Shown here one piece after another: positions 54,633-63,927 of a DNA stretch of 64,000 bases (its first letter is position 1; the number at the start of each line of letters is the position of its first letter). The notes under the pieces are model-generated. The model was not told the origin of the DNA. It searched no databases and was given only the letters and a program-made list of their open reading frames with translations. Origin of the DNA: an uncultured Pseudomonadales bacterium. Its GTDB lineage: Bacteria; Pseudomonadota; Gammaproteobacteria; Pseudomonadales; Cellvibrionaceae. The DNA is taken from contig CANLBN010000004.1 in NCBI GenBank assembly GCA_947488935.1, positions 124,001 to 188,000 of the forward strand, in the 5' to 3' direction. The position numbers were made by a program, and so were the translations under genes.

Positions 54633-55649
54633 TTAACGTGCTTCACGAATGGCTTGTCGAGCATCAACGACTAACTCTGGCCCTTTATAAATAAAACCAG
54701 AATAAATTTGTACAAGATCTGCACCCGCTTTTATTTTTTCAACAGCATCACCACCTTGCATAATGCCACCCACTCCGATAATTGGCAGGCTGCCAACATG
54801 GCTGCGCAATTGCGCAATAACCTCGGTCGAAGCTTTAGTGAGAGGAGCGCCACTCAAGCCCCCGGCTTCCTTCGCATATCGACTATTAGCCACCGCTGTT
54901 CTATCCAGTGTTGTATTGGTAGCAACAACACCGTCCATTTCGTTAGCCAGTAATGTGTCAGCAACGGATTTAATCTCAGCTTCGTCCATATCGGGTGCGA
55001 TCTTTACCAATATAGGCTTGTAGCTATTATATAAACTACTTAATTGCTGTTGAGCTTCTTTAAGCCCTGTAAGCAGCTGCTTTAGGCTATCGCCAAATTG
55101 TAATTTGCGTAGCCCTGGCGTATTAGGCGATGAGATATTAACCGTAATATAATCTGCGTAAGGATACACAGCCTCCATAGCCAGGCGATAATCATTGAGT
55201 GCATCTTCTTCGCTGGTTATTTTATTCTTGCCAATATTAATACCCAAAATACCTGAGTAGCGACGACGCTTAACCTGCTCAACCAAGTAATCGACACCTT
55301 TATTATTAAACCCCATACGGTTAATAATGGCCGACTCATCCTCTAACCTGAACATACGCGGTTTGTCATTACCTGATTGTGGCTTTGGCGTAATCGTGCC
55401 TATTTCGACAAAGCCAAAACCAAACTGGCCCAGTGCATTAAAGTAGTCGCCGTTTTTATCTAATCCAGCGGCTAGACCTACAGGGTTATCAAAGGTTAAA
55501 CCAAGTAGAGATACTGGATCACTCGGTATTTTAGGGGCAAATAAGTTAAGTAGCCGTAATCGCTCTGCTGCCCCCAGCATATCTAAGCTAAAATCGTGGG
55601 ATGTTTCAGCATCAAGCGTAAAAAGTGCTTTTCTGAGTAAGGAATACAT
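54633..55649 (-). CDS. pyrD: Dihydroorotate dehydrogenase (quinone), class 2
   Basis: A membrane-associated FMN enzyme of 338 residues that oxidises dihydroorotate to orotate with quinone in pyrimidine synthesis. The amphipathic N terminus (MYSLLRKALFTLDAETSHDFSL) is the class 2 membrane-docking helix. DNPVGLAAGLDKNGD, VEIGTITPKPQSGNDKPR and the active-site region TVNISSPNTPGLR (catalytic Ser in NISSPNT) are all present, and the C-terminal GADLVQIYSGFIYKGP binds FMN phosphate. It heads the run pyrD-rlmKL-uvrB. Confidence 0.97.
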   Translation of the reverse strand: MYSLLRKALFTLDAETSHDFSLDMLGAAERLRLLNLFAPKIPSDPVSLLGLTFDNPVGLAAGLDKNGDYFNALGQFGFGFVEIGTITPKPQSGNDKPRMFRLEDESAIINRMGFNNKGVDYLVEQVKRRRYSGILGINIGKNKITSEEDALNDYRLAMEAVYPYADYITVNISSPNTPGLRKLQFGDSLKQLLTGLKEAQQQLSSLYNSYKPILVKIAPDMDEAEIKSVADTLLANEMDGVVATNTTLDRTAVANSRYAKEAGGLSGAPLTKASTEVIAQLRSHVGSLPIIGVGGIMQGGDAVEKIKAGADLVQIYSGFIYKGPELVVDARQAIREAR

Positions 55650-55853
55650 AGATGTGAATTCAATAATGAAGAGGGTTAAAAAAGCCTACAAGGATACTGG
55701 AAACACTAAACAGAGTCGACCAAAACCCCTAAGATGGCTAAAATAATAGATCAGTGATATTGCGAAGTTTCTACCTTATAATTGCATCAAAGCACATCAT
55801 TGAGACCATTATAAGCCCATGGGCAAGCTCAATCACAATGCCGTATATAATCA

Positions 55854-56243
55854 ATGAAATATCTGTTTAAAGTATCCACGATTATACTCTTATTAGTCGC
55901 CGCTATAGGCGCATTGCTGCTTTTAGGGGCAGGCTCCCTCGTGTATTTAGGAACAGGGGCATCATTGAACTTTATAAATAACTCTGGGAGTGTTGTTAAA
56001 TCTGCCAATATAAGCGTGGCAGGTAAATCCTGTACTATTAGGCAGCTAGAAATTGCTGGCAAGGCAACATGCCATTTTAAAAAGTTACATGATAGTAGCT
56101 ACTCAGTGACCGTCGTTTTAGAAAATGGCGATGTCTATGTTGAGCCGAGCCTTGGTTATGTGACCAGCGGCTTAAAGTTTGATGACACCATAACAATCAA
56201 CTCTGAGAGAGCCATTGAGCTTTTTCCTACACCGAACACATAA
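55854..56243 (+). CDS. Small membrane-anchored hypothetical protein
   Basis: Encodes 129 residues. An N-terminal hydrophobic helix (about 7-33, Leu/Ala/Gly-rich) anchors or exports a small beta-rich domain of about 90 residues. That domain contains two Cys (GKSCTIRQLEIAGKATCHF, 14 residues apart) that could form a disulfide. No family is recognised. It precedes the AddA-like gene by 59 bp on the same strand, but a perfect palindrome lies between them, so co-transcription is uncertain. It occupies the position where an AddB-like partner gene would often be expected. Confidence 0.7.
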   Translation: MKYLFKVSTIILLLVAAIGALLLLGAGSLVYLGTGASLNFINNSGSVVKSANISVAGKSCTIRQLEIAGKATCHFKKLHDSSYSVTVVLENGDVYVEPSLGYVTSGLKFDDTITINSERAIELFPTPNT

Positions 56244-56246
56244 TAT

Positions 56247-56264
56247 GCTGCACCTAGGTGCAGC
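56247..56264. promoter_or_regulatory. Perfect 18-bp palindrome before the AddA-like gene
   Basis: GCTGCACCTAGGTGCAGC, fully self-complementary, starts 3 bp after the stop of the 129-aa gene and ends 38 bp before the next start. It could be a short terminator hairpin (no T-tract follows) or a dimeric operator. It does not resemble a LexA box. Confidence 0.4.
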
Positions 56265-56302
56265 TGTGAATGCACAATAATAATGAACTATAAATAACCT
56301 AT

Positions 56303-59300
56303 ATGCCTGACTCTGAAAACAGCGTACAAACTCTATCGCAGCCTACTCTTCAAGATCAGGCCGTTAGAAAAGAAGTACTGGACACCAATCAATCCTTTGC
56401 AGTCAGTGCACCTGCGGGTTCAGGTAAAACGGGCTTGCTCACGCAACGTGTACTTGCGTTGTTGGGTACATGTGAGCAACCAGAGAATGTACTTGCCATT
56501 ACCTTTACTAAAAAGGCAGCGGCAGAAATGAAACACAGGATTTTATCTGCGCTACAAACGACACAGCAAAAAATAGCGGACAATGAAGCACCACCAAAAG
56601 ACGACTACGCCAAAACCACATGGGGACTTGCCCGTAAAGTACTTGAGCGCGACCAAGAAAAAAACTGGCAACTATTGTCTCTGCCTAACCGTTTAAATAT
56701 AACGACCATTGATAGTTTTTGTAGGCAACTTAGCCAACAAACACCGTTAACTAATGAATTAGGCAATACCCCTGATATGCTCGATAGCGCGGAAGTTAAT
56801 TACGCCTATCAACTCGCCGCCCGTGACACCTTAGCAAGTATTGAAAGCGACGAGAGCATAAAGCCAGACTTGATCCGATTAATTAAGCACTTCAATAACC
56901 AACTAGGTACTCTAGAAGAATTGTTTATTCGCTTACTACAGCGACGAGACCAATGGCTAGGGCTACTCTATGCCACAAAAGATCAACGAGAGTTTTTAGA
57001 ATCAACCCTACAAGATATTATTGATGAGCACCTTGAAAAAACAACGCAAGAAATACTCCCTTATGCTGGAGAAATAATAGCACTGGCAGATTTTGCCGCT
57101 CATAATTGTTTGCAAGCAAACATCGAATCCCCTATTAATGCTTGCGCAGGTATCATGGAGCTGCCACCAACTGATGCTAGTGGTATTGATCAGTGGCTCG
57201 GTTTGAGCGAGGTATTAACTACAAAAAGTACTGGGGAGCTGCGTAAAAAGGTCGACAAAAGAAGTGGCTTTCCTGCGGTGGATAAAACTCGTAGCGATGA
57301 AGAAAACAGCCATAATAAACAGCAAAAAAAACGCATTAGCGATTTATTAAAAGAGTTAACAGACGAAGAGAAATTAATAGAGCTACTCAATGGCATTCGC
57401 ACGCTACCGTCACCTAATTACGAAGACTCACAATGGCAACTCTTAGATAGCCTCAGCCGCGTTTTATTAGTACTAGTCGCTAAACTCGATATTATTTTTA
57501 TAGGCCTTGGAAAAACAGATTTTATCAATATCACCTTAGCTGCCTTACGTGCTTTAGGCAATGAAGAAGAACCTACAAACTTAGCGTTGATTTTGGACTA
57601 TCGTATACAACACATTTTAGTCGATGAGTTTCAAGATACCTCTTCTCCACAACTCGAACTACTAAGGAAACTCACAGTCGGCTGGCAACCCGACGACGGG
57701 CGAACGCTCTTTCTCGTCGGCGATGCCATGCAATCTTGCTACAGTTTCCGCGATGCTAATGTGGGTATTTTTCTTAATGTACGCGAACACGGCTTAGGTG
57801 ATATAGCACTCAAGCCCGTTAACCTAACTGTAAATTTTCGATCTGATAGCGCTATTGTTAACTGGTGCAATCAAGTTTTTTCTACTGTTTTCCCAAGTGA
57901 TAACGAGATAAATACCGGTGCGGTAAAATACCAACAAGCAATTGCATTTAACAATACAGAAAATAATAATAACAATGCCATTAATAGCTATTTATTTGTT
58001 AGCGAAGAAAAAGTCACCCATCGAATAGACGAAGCGCATAAAGTCGTCCAAATTATTAAAGCGGCACAAAATAAAGACTCAACACAAAATATTGCAATAC
58101 TCGTACGTAAACGTAGCCAAGTTAAAATAATTAGCCAAGTCTTACAAGAACAAGGCATTATCTATCGCGCGACGGATATTAATCGTTTAAACACCGACAT
58201 GAGTATTATTGACTTACGTTCATTAACCCGTGCTTTGCTGTTTCCTAATGACCGCCTAGCTTGGTTTTCAATTTTACGTGCTCCATGGTGCGGCCTTGAT
58301 ATGAATGACCTGTATTATGTCGGTCAATATAACATTCAACATAAGCATGCCTCATTACTAACAACACTGACACAGCTGATTAAGGCTCAACAAACATCAC
58401 TCACAAAAACCTATGCAGACGAAAGTGTGACCATTACTTTATCACCTGAAGGCTTTAGTATCCTTCAGCGATTTTTTGAAACACTAAGCGATGCGATGGC
58501 CAAGCATGGGCGCAATAATTTAAGGGAGTGGATAGAAGGCGCATGGCTACAACTTGGTGGTGGCGCTTTATTAAACAAGCTGGACGAATACTCTAAAATC
58601 ACTACTTATTTTGATTTGTTAGAAAAATATCAACAGGGCTATACGCTGCCTCAGTGGGCAACTTTTGATACGGCAATTGACAATTTATTTGAAAAAAATA
58701 TCACCGACAGTAAGATCGACATCCCACCCGTCGAAATAATGACGATACATAAATCAAAAGGCTTAGAATTTGATACTGTGATTATTCCGGGATTAGATCA
58801 GAGCTCTGCCAGCGACAAGCAAGAACTTATTGCTTGGCAAGAATGGCTAGACGAAAACCAACAGTCGCGCCTATTAATGAGCCCTGTGCACGCCGTTGGT
58901 AGCGAAAAAGAAAACCGTGATAGTATCCACGACTATATTCGTGCTAAGCAGCGGCATAAGCAATCACTAGAATCTAACAGATTATTTTATGTTGCCTGTA
59001 CTCGAGCTATTCATAATCTACATCTACTTGCTCATGCGACCCTATCCAAAAGCAAAGCCACAAAAAATAAACAGGTACAGGATCAATCACAAGATGAGAC
59101 AACAGAGATAGCGTTCAAACCAAACACATTACTTGGAAAACTTTGGCCCAATATAGAAAGCTCTGCAACTATTATTACTATTGATAGCACCTCGAAAGAC
59201 ACGAGCGCGAACAGCCCGTTATCACACCCTGCTATTATTTCGCGCTTAAGCGTTGATTGGTCTTTACCGGAATACCCAACAACAGATTTGCTAAACAATT

Positions 59301-59893
59301 ACCGGCCACAACATCACGCCGAATCTTCGAACACAGATAATCGTGCTAAACCCGATGCTCTATTACAACGCCATGCTCGCTACTTCGGGACCGTTTTGCA
59401 CAGAGCCTTACAAGACATCAGCGAATCTGATTACAGACAGTGGGACCAGCCACGCATAGAGAACCAACGTTATGTTTGGCAACTACAACTAGAGCAAATA
59501 GGCTCCCCGGCACAATTAGCCTTGGAGCACTCGCATCAAATTGTAAAAATCATTAAGCGCATACTTGTCAGCGATACCGGCCAATGGATACTCGATAATA
59601 GGCACAAAGAAAGTGCATGTGAGCTAAGCCTATGGAGAGAAGCATATAATAAAGAAATGCAGGAATATATTATCGACAGAACATTTATCGACATTAATAC
59701 AGACACTCGTTGGATTATCGATTACAAAAGCAGCAGCCCAGACCCAGAGCAAGCTCTTGATGAGTTTATTGCCCAGCAGGCGGCACAGTATAGAGATCAG
59801 CTCACTGCATACAGGCAATTATTTGACCAACAAGATAAAACAACCCAATGTGCCTTGTATTTTCCCGTTTTAGACATATTGCATACACTCTAA
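56303..59893 (+). CDS. AddA-like UvrD/Rep-type helicase-nuclease
   Basis: Encodes 1196 residues, combining an SF1 helicase with a C-terminal PD-(D/E)XK nuclease, the layout of AddA in double-strand-break processing. Walker A is APAGSGKTGLLT (about 36-47); Walker B LVDEFQDTSSPQLELL; further motifs LTVNFRSDSAIV, VEIMTIHKSKGLEFDTVI and LFYVACTRAIHNLHLL. The nuclease end shows RYFGTVLHRALQDI and FIDINTDTRWIIDYKSSS with the Asp and Lys of the metal site. Usually an AddB-like gene lies directly upstream; here none is visible within the window on either side. It probably still acts in recombination repair. Confidence 0.93.
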   Translation: MPDSENSVQTLSQPTLQDQAVRKEVLDTNQSFAVSAPAGSGKTGLLTQRVLALLGTCEQPENVLAITFTKKAAAEMKHRILSALQTTQQKIADNEAPPKDDYAKTTWGLARKVLERDQEKNWQLLSLPNRLNITTIDSFCRQLSQQTPLTNELGNTPDMLDSAEVNYAYQLAARDTLASIESDESIKPDLIRLIKHFNNQLGTLEELFIRLLQRRDQWLGLLYATKDQREFLESTLQDIIDEHLEKTTQEILPYAGEIIALADFAAHNCLQANIESPINACAGIMELPPTDASGIDQWLGLSEVLTTKSTGELRKKVDKRSGFPAVDKTRSDEENSHNKQQKKRISDLLKELTDEEKLIELLNGIRTLPSPNYEDSQWQLLDSLSRVLLVLVAKLDIIFIGLGKTDFINITLAALRALGNEEEPTNLALILDYRIQHILVDEFQDTSSPQLELLRKLTVGWQPDDGRTLFLVGDAMQSCYSFRDANVGIFLNVREHGLGDIALKPVNLTVNFRSDSAIVNWCNQVFSTVFPSDNEINTGAVKYQQAIAFNNTENNNNNAINSYLFVSEEKVTHRIDEAHKVVQIIKAAQNKDSTQNIAILVRKRSQVKIISQVLQEQGIIYRATDINRLNTDMSIIDLRSLTRALLFPNDRLAWFSILRAPWCGLDMNDLYYVGQYNIQHKHASLLTTLTQLIKAQQTSLTKTYADESVTITLSPEGFSILQRFFETLSDAMAKHGRNNLREWIEGAWLQLGGGALLNKLDEYSKITTYFDLLEKYQQGYTLPQWATFDTAIDNLFEKNITDSKIDIPPVEIMTIHKSKGLEFDTVIIPGLDQSSASDKQELIAWQEWLDENQQSRLLMSPVHAVGSEKENRDSIHDYIRAKQRHKQSLESNRLFYVACTRAIHNLHLLAHATLSKSKATKNKQVQDQSQDETTEIAFKPNTLLGKLWPNIESSATIITIDSTSKDTSANSPLSHPAIISRLSVDWSLPEYPTTDLLNNYRPQHHAESSNTDNRAKPDALLQRHARYFGTVLHRALQDISESDYRQWDQPRIENQRYVWQLQLEQIGSPAQLALEHSHQIVKIIKRILVSDTGQWILDNRHKESACELSLWREAYNKEMQEYIIDRTFIDINTDTRWIIDYKSSSPDPEQALDEFIAQQAAQYRDQLTAYRQLFDQQDKTTQCALYFPVLDILHTL

Positions 59894-60059
59894 GTATTGA
59901 CAAATAGATGGCGATTTAGCTTATTATTTATCCGATTATCACCTAAAGCTTCCCTCTTATTCACACAATATTTATAATTTAGCTAATGATACCCAGCTAC
60001 TGTATTCTCCTGTAGAATAATTGCCCCAACATCTTACTAATACCGCAGCTTTTAGAGTT

Positions 60060-61508
60060 ATGAATACTGACATTGAAAACCTAACAATTATGTTTACCGA
60101 TATTGTCGGATTTTCAAAAATAGTCTCGTCACTGTCGCGTAATGAAAGCGAATCTATCATTAGGCAGCACGATAAAATTGTTGAAAAAACCATTAAGCGT
60201 TTTGGGGGCAAAAAAATTAAGTCTGTAGGTGATTCTTTTTTAGCCACATTCAGATCTCCAACCGATGCGGTTCTTTGCTCAATGGCAATACAAGATGCGC
60301 TATGGGAATATAATCAAACCGACGCTGTCGAACAAAAAATTATTGTACGTATTGCACTTAATGCAGGTGAGGTACGCATTACCTCCAATGATATTTTTGG
60401 TGAAGCTGTTAACATTGCAGCACGGCTAGAAAGTCAAACACCAGCAGGTACTATTTTATTAACAGAGTCAGTTTATCTTTCGATGAACAAAAACGAAGTC
60501 GAATTAGAAGCGCTTGGGCCTTCGGAATTTAAAGGGATCTCCCATCCGGTTAATATCTATCGCGCTCATGCAAAAAAAGAAAAAAGCCAACACACTCCGG
60601 AGAACCCTGAGTTTGCTTTGTATCCCTACGATGGTGCTCATCAGAATTTAAAGCCGGCAGGCCGCTCCGCTTTTACATTTGGACGAGTGTTTATTGGTAT
60701 CTCTGCTGCGCTATTAGCCGCGTTTATTAGTTGGTGGACAACCATTAACTATATGCCAGGTATCCGCCCTAGCGAAGCTGATAAAATAGCTGTCGAATTT
60801 CGCAGTATCGCCAACAAACGAATTACCGATATTCCAAGCATCGATGGCTTAGATAATGAAGCATTAAATAATATTGAAGTTGATCCGACCTTTACAATCA
60901 TTGCCAGTACAACACCATTACTACTCGATAATAACTACCTTGAACTTAACAACAAAATCGAGGAGTTTGATCAAAAATATCCAAATAATAATTATCTTAA
61001 AATGCTAAAAGGCCATCTCGCTCTTCACAACAAAGAGTACCAGCAAGCGATTGAACACTATCAAGTATCATTAAAAGCAGAACCTACGCTTGCCAATGAA
61101 GAGCTGTTATCTAAAAACCTTATTAAGCTGCTCGAACAAAAACGATCAGAAGCCAACCAATTGATTGCACGTTATTTTAGTGAACCGATGGTCAGTGAAT
61201 TAGCAAAACGATCTGGGCAAGCAGGCTTACGCGCCCGTTACGATGCTTTCTATTTACTCATCGACTCAGGTAATAATGATAAAATAGATCGCGTTGGTTT
61301 GAATACATGGGATTTAAAAGAGCTCGAAAAGTGCGAACACAAAAAAGTCGCTATCGCCGAACTTAACCGCCTCAATGACCCAAGAGCCCTCCCCGCGTTA
61401 AAAGAAGCGGCTAAAATGGGGTTTTTCGAGCGTATAAGATATAGCTGCATGACTAAAGATTTAAGGCAAACCATCAAAAAACTAGAGACTAATACGGCTT
61501 CGTCATAA
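60060..61508 (+). CDS. Class III adenylate/guanylate cyclase with membrane helix and TPR region
   Basis: Encodes 482 residues from the ATG at 60060; a TTG 39 bp earlier is less likely, as MNTDIENLTIMFTDIVGFSK begins at the catalytic fold. The cyclase domain (about 1-175) has metal-binding Asp in MFTDIVGFSK and in KSVGDSFLATF, and the signature DIFGEAVNIAARLES. One membrane helix follows (about 222-243), then a C-terminal TPR-like sensor/interaction region with repeats such as LALHNKEYQQAIEHYQVSLK. The product is probably cAMP. The inverted order (catalytic N terminus, periplasmic C terminus) suggests envelope signal sensing. Confidence 0.9.
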   Translation: MNTDIENLTIMFTDIVGFSKIVSSLSRNESESIIRQHDKIVEKTIKRFGGKKIKSVGDSFLATFRSPTDAVLCSMAIQDALWEYNQTDAVEQKIIVRIALNAGEVRITSNDIFGEAVNIAARLESQTPAGTILLTESVYLSMNKNEVELEALGPSEFKGISHPVNIYRAHAKKEKSQHTPENPEFALYPYDGAHQNLKPAGRSAFTFGRVFIGISAALLAAFISWWTTINYMPGIRPSEADKIAVEFRSIANKRITDIPSIDGLDNEALNNIEVDPTFTIIASTTPLLLDNNYLELNNKIEEFDQKYPNNNYLKMLKGHLALHNKEYQQAIEHYQVSLKAEPTLANEELLSKNLIKLLEQKRSEANQLIARYFSEPMVSELAKRSGQAGLRARYDAFYLLIDSGNNDKIDRVGLNTWDLKELEKCEHKKVAIAELNRLNDPRALPALKEAAKMGFFERIRYSCMTKDLRQTIKKLETNTASS

Positions 61509-61538
61509 TCTCACGATAGAATTTTTAACCTACTTATG

Positions 61539-62357
61539 TCATATAACTTGTATTAACATCCTCACCGCAGTAAATGTTAGCAGCACAGCAAATATTTTTT
61601 TAAGCTTATTGGCATCTAGCTTTGCACCCAACCAAACACCCACGGGTGCAAAAGCGACACTTAACGGAATTAAAACAATTAACGATAAGAAATTAATATA
61701 GCCCCATGTACCAAAGGGTGCATTAGCTGGTGTTTGTGCAAATAGAAATAAAGCAATGGCTCCAGGAACAGAAATCAATAAACCAAAAGCCGCCGATGTA
61801 CCAACTGCTCGATGAATCGCATAGTTAAACGCTGTTAATAATGAAACCCCGAGTGTTCCGCCACCAATACCCGCCATCACTGAGAAAAAACCAATAACCG
61901 TACCAAAGAGACCTTGCGCAGGCATCGCCGGTAGGTTTTCGAATAATGCTGCGCTATTGGCTCGAAAAGATAAATTGTAGGCCATGAATAAAGCAATTAT
62001 CGCAAAAACAATCGTAAAATAACGGCCATCAACAATAGTCACTAACCAACTACCTAGTAAAACACCAGTTATCATGAATGCAGACCAGCGCTTAATTAAT
62101 GGCCAATCTATATTCGAGCGTTTGTTATGTGCCTTAATAGAAGATAATGAGGTCGGGATAATCGCCGCCAAAGAGGTCCCTGTAGCAATGACCATTGCGT
62201 TACTTGCATCGACACCAAAATATTGAAACAAAAAGAACAAAACCGGCACATTAATAATACCACCACCAACTCCCAGCAAGCCGGCTAAGGTACCCGCCAG
62301 CACCCCGGCAAACGCCAACCCAACAATCACCGGTACTAATTGACTAATTTCACCCAC
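61539..62357 (-). CDS. TauE/SafE-type sulfite/organosulfonate permease
   Basis: An integral membrane protein of 272 residues with about eight helices. The two signature half-repeats are GTLAGLLGVGGGIINVPVLFF (near the N terminus) and SVMAGIGGGTLGVSLLTAF in the middle, defining the TauE/SafE (DUF81) family that moves sulfite, sulfonates or other small anions. I prefer the GTG start at 62357 because a GGAG ribosome site lies 7 bases upstream; the longer frame from the ATG at 62387 adds a basic, non-membrane decapeptide. The substrate is undetermined. It is convergent with the cyclase gene. Confidence 0.92.
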   Translation of the reverse strand: MGEISQLVPVIVGLAFAGVLAGTLAGLLGVGGGIINVPVLFFLFQYFGVDASNAMVIATGTSLAAIIPTSLSSIKAHNKRSNIDWPLIKRWSAFMITGVLLGSWLVTIVDGRYFTIVFAIIALFMAYNLSFRANSAALFENLPAMPAQGLFGTVIGFFSVMAGIGGGTLGVSLLTAFNYAIHRAVGTSAAFGLLISVPGAIALFLFAQTPANAPFGTWGYINFLSLIVLIPLSVAFAPVGVWLGAKLDANKLKKIFAVLLTFTAVRMLIQVI

Positions 62358-62575
62358 ACATCTTCTCCAAAACAATAACCGCTGCATATTGTAAACTCTG
62401 TGCTTCTACTAAGCTTTAAAGGCAATAAGTGCACTACCAGAGGTTAACTACTATTAAATTTCAACTAATTTGATAGACTATAACATTAATAAACCAATTC
62501 AATCCCCGCTTATAATAAAATTAAAGTACAATTACCTTTCGTAAAAATTACTCACTTTATTTAGCGTTTATTATT

Positions 62576-63643
62576 ATGTCAAACACTGCTATGGAAAACT
62601 TAAATCTCGCCTCTCAAGAGGTACTTATCTCACCTGCGGAGCTCAAGGCTAAAATGCCAGTTTCAGAGGCCGCGAAAAAGACCATTCTGAATGGTCGAAA
62701 AATGGTTAATGATATTTTAGAGAAAAAAGATCATCGTCTATTTATGGTCATTGGCCCATGTTCAATCCATGATGTAGATGCTGCTATGGATTATGCCAAG
62801 CGGCTAAAAGTACTTGCTGAAGAAGTGAAAGACTCTATTGCTATAGTTATGCGTGTTTATTTTGAAAAGCCGCGTACGACTGTTGGCTGGAAAGGCTTAA
62901 TTAATGATCCTCATTTGAATGGGTCATTTAATATCGAAGAAGGCCTACAAATTGGGCGTAAACTGTTACTCGATATTGCAGAACTGGGCCTACCAACGGC
63001 AACCGAGGCGCTTGACCCTATTTCGCCACAGTATTTACATGACTTGATCTCTTGGTCAGCCATTGGCGCGCGCACAACTGAATCTCAGACTCACCGAGAG
63101 ATGGCAAGTGGCCTTTCCTGTGCGGTAGGCTTTAAAAATGGTACCGACGGTAGCTTAACAGTCGCTGTCAATGCGATGCAGTCTGTATCTAGCTCTCACC
63201 ACTTTTTAGGCATTAATAATAATGGCCAAGTTTCCGTCATCCGCACAAACGGCAACCCCTACGCACACGTTGTGCTACGTGGCGGAGGCGGTAAACCAAA
63301 CTACGACTCTGTAAATGTTGCATTATGCGAGCAAGATCTGCGCAAACATGGAATGAGTGAAAGTATCATGATTGATTGTAGCCATGAGAACTCCAATAAA
63401 AACCATGAGTTACAACCACTAGTACTAGAGAATGTAACCACTCAGATCATCGATGGTAATAAATCAATTACAAGCTTAATGGTTGAAAGTAATATTGGTG
63501 CAGGTAATCAAAAAATACTCGACGATCACTCTCAAATGCAATACGGCGTGTCAGTGACAGACAAATGCATTGATTGGGAAACAACATTAGCTAGTGTACG
63601 CGCTATGCACGAAAAACTAAAAGACGTGCTACCAACACGTTAA
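62576..63643 (+). CDS. 3-deoxy-7-phosphoheptulonate (DAHP) synthase, class I
   Basis: First enzyme of the shikimate pathway, condensing PEP and erythrose-4-phosphate. It has 355 residues, the AroF/G/H length. Key sites: metal Cys in MVIGPCSIHDVDAAMDYAKR (about 58-77), VMRVYFEKPRTTVGWKG, the ALDPISPQYLHDLISWSAIGARTTESQ segment (landmarks DPISPQYL, GARTTESQTHR) and MIDCSHENSNKNH. I cannot decide among the Phe-, Tyr- or Trp-sensitive isoenzymes by eye, so no letter is given. It is monocistronic, followed by a strong terminator. Confidence 0.96.
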   Translation: MSNTAMENLNLASQEVLISPAELKAKMPVSEAAKKTILNGRKMVNDILEKKDHRLFMVIGPCSIHDVDAAMDYAKRLKVLAEEVKDSIAIVMRVYFEKPRTTVGWKGLINDPHLNGSFNIEEGLQIGRKLLLDIAELGLPTATEALDPISPQYLHDLISWSAIGARTTESQTHREMASGLSCAVGFKNGTDGSLTVAVNAMQSVSSSHHFLGINNNGQVSVIRTNGNPYAHVVLRGGGGKPNYDSVNVALCEQDLRKHGMSESIMIDCSHENSNKNHELQPLVLENVTTQIIDGNKSITSLMVESNIGAGNQKILDDHSQMQYGVSVTDKCIDWETTLASVRAMHEKLKDVLPTR

Positions 63644-63687
63644 TCTAACACATTAATAATGTCTCGTATTAATATGAGCTATTACTT

Positions 63688-63716
63688 AAAAGGCTGGGAA
63701 ATACCCGGCCTTTTTT
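63688..63716 (+). terminator. Rho-independent terminator of DAHP synthase
   Basis: AAAAGGC-TGGG and CCCG-GCCTTTT form an 11-bp stem (one G-T pair) around a short AAATA loop, followed by T6, 44 bp after the stop. It is a classic intrinsic terminator on the plus strand. Confidence 0.9.
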
Positions 63717-63887
63717 ATGCCTGTCACCTGTACTAAGAGGTGTGGCCAAAAGAACAGCCAAATAAGCCTCACCCACAGGATAATAGACATATCACTACTT
63801 AGCAGATTGTTAATGACAGTATTTTAGAAGCAAGAGATAAGTCAGAGCAACAAAGGAAAGAATTAGAAGGAAATCAAGGGCACAAAA

Positions 63888-63908
63888 AAACCGAGCTATG
63901 CTCGGTTT
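63888..63908 (-). terminator. Terminator of the right-edge glutaredoxin gene
   Basis: AAACCGAGC-TAT-GCTCGGTTT with a 9-bp stem. On the minus strand the stem is followed by a T7 run, and it lies about 20 bp after the glutaredoxin stop. The gap from the previous terminator contains no gene. Confidence 0.85.
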
Positions 63909-63927
63909 GTTAAGCAGGTTTAAAACT

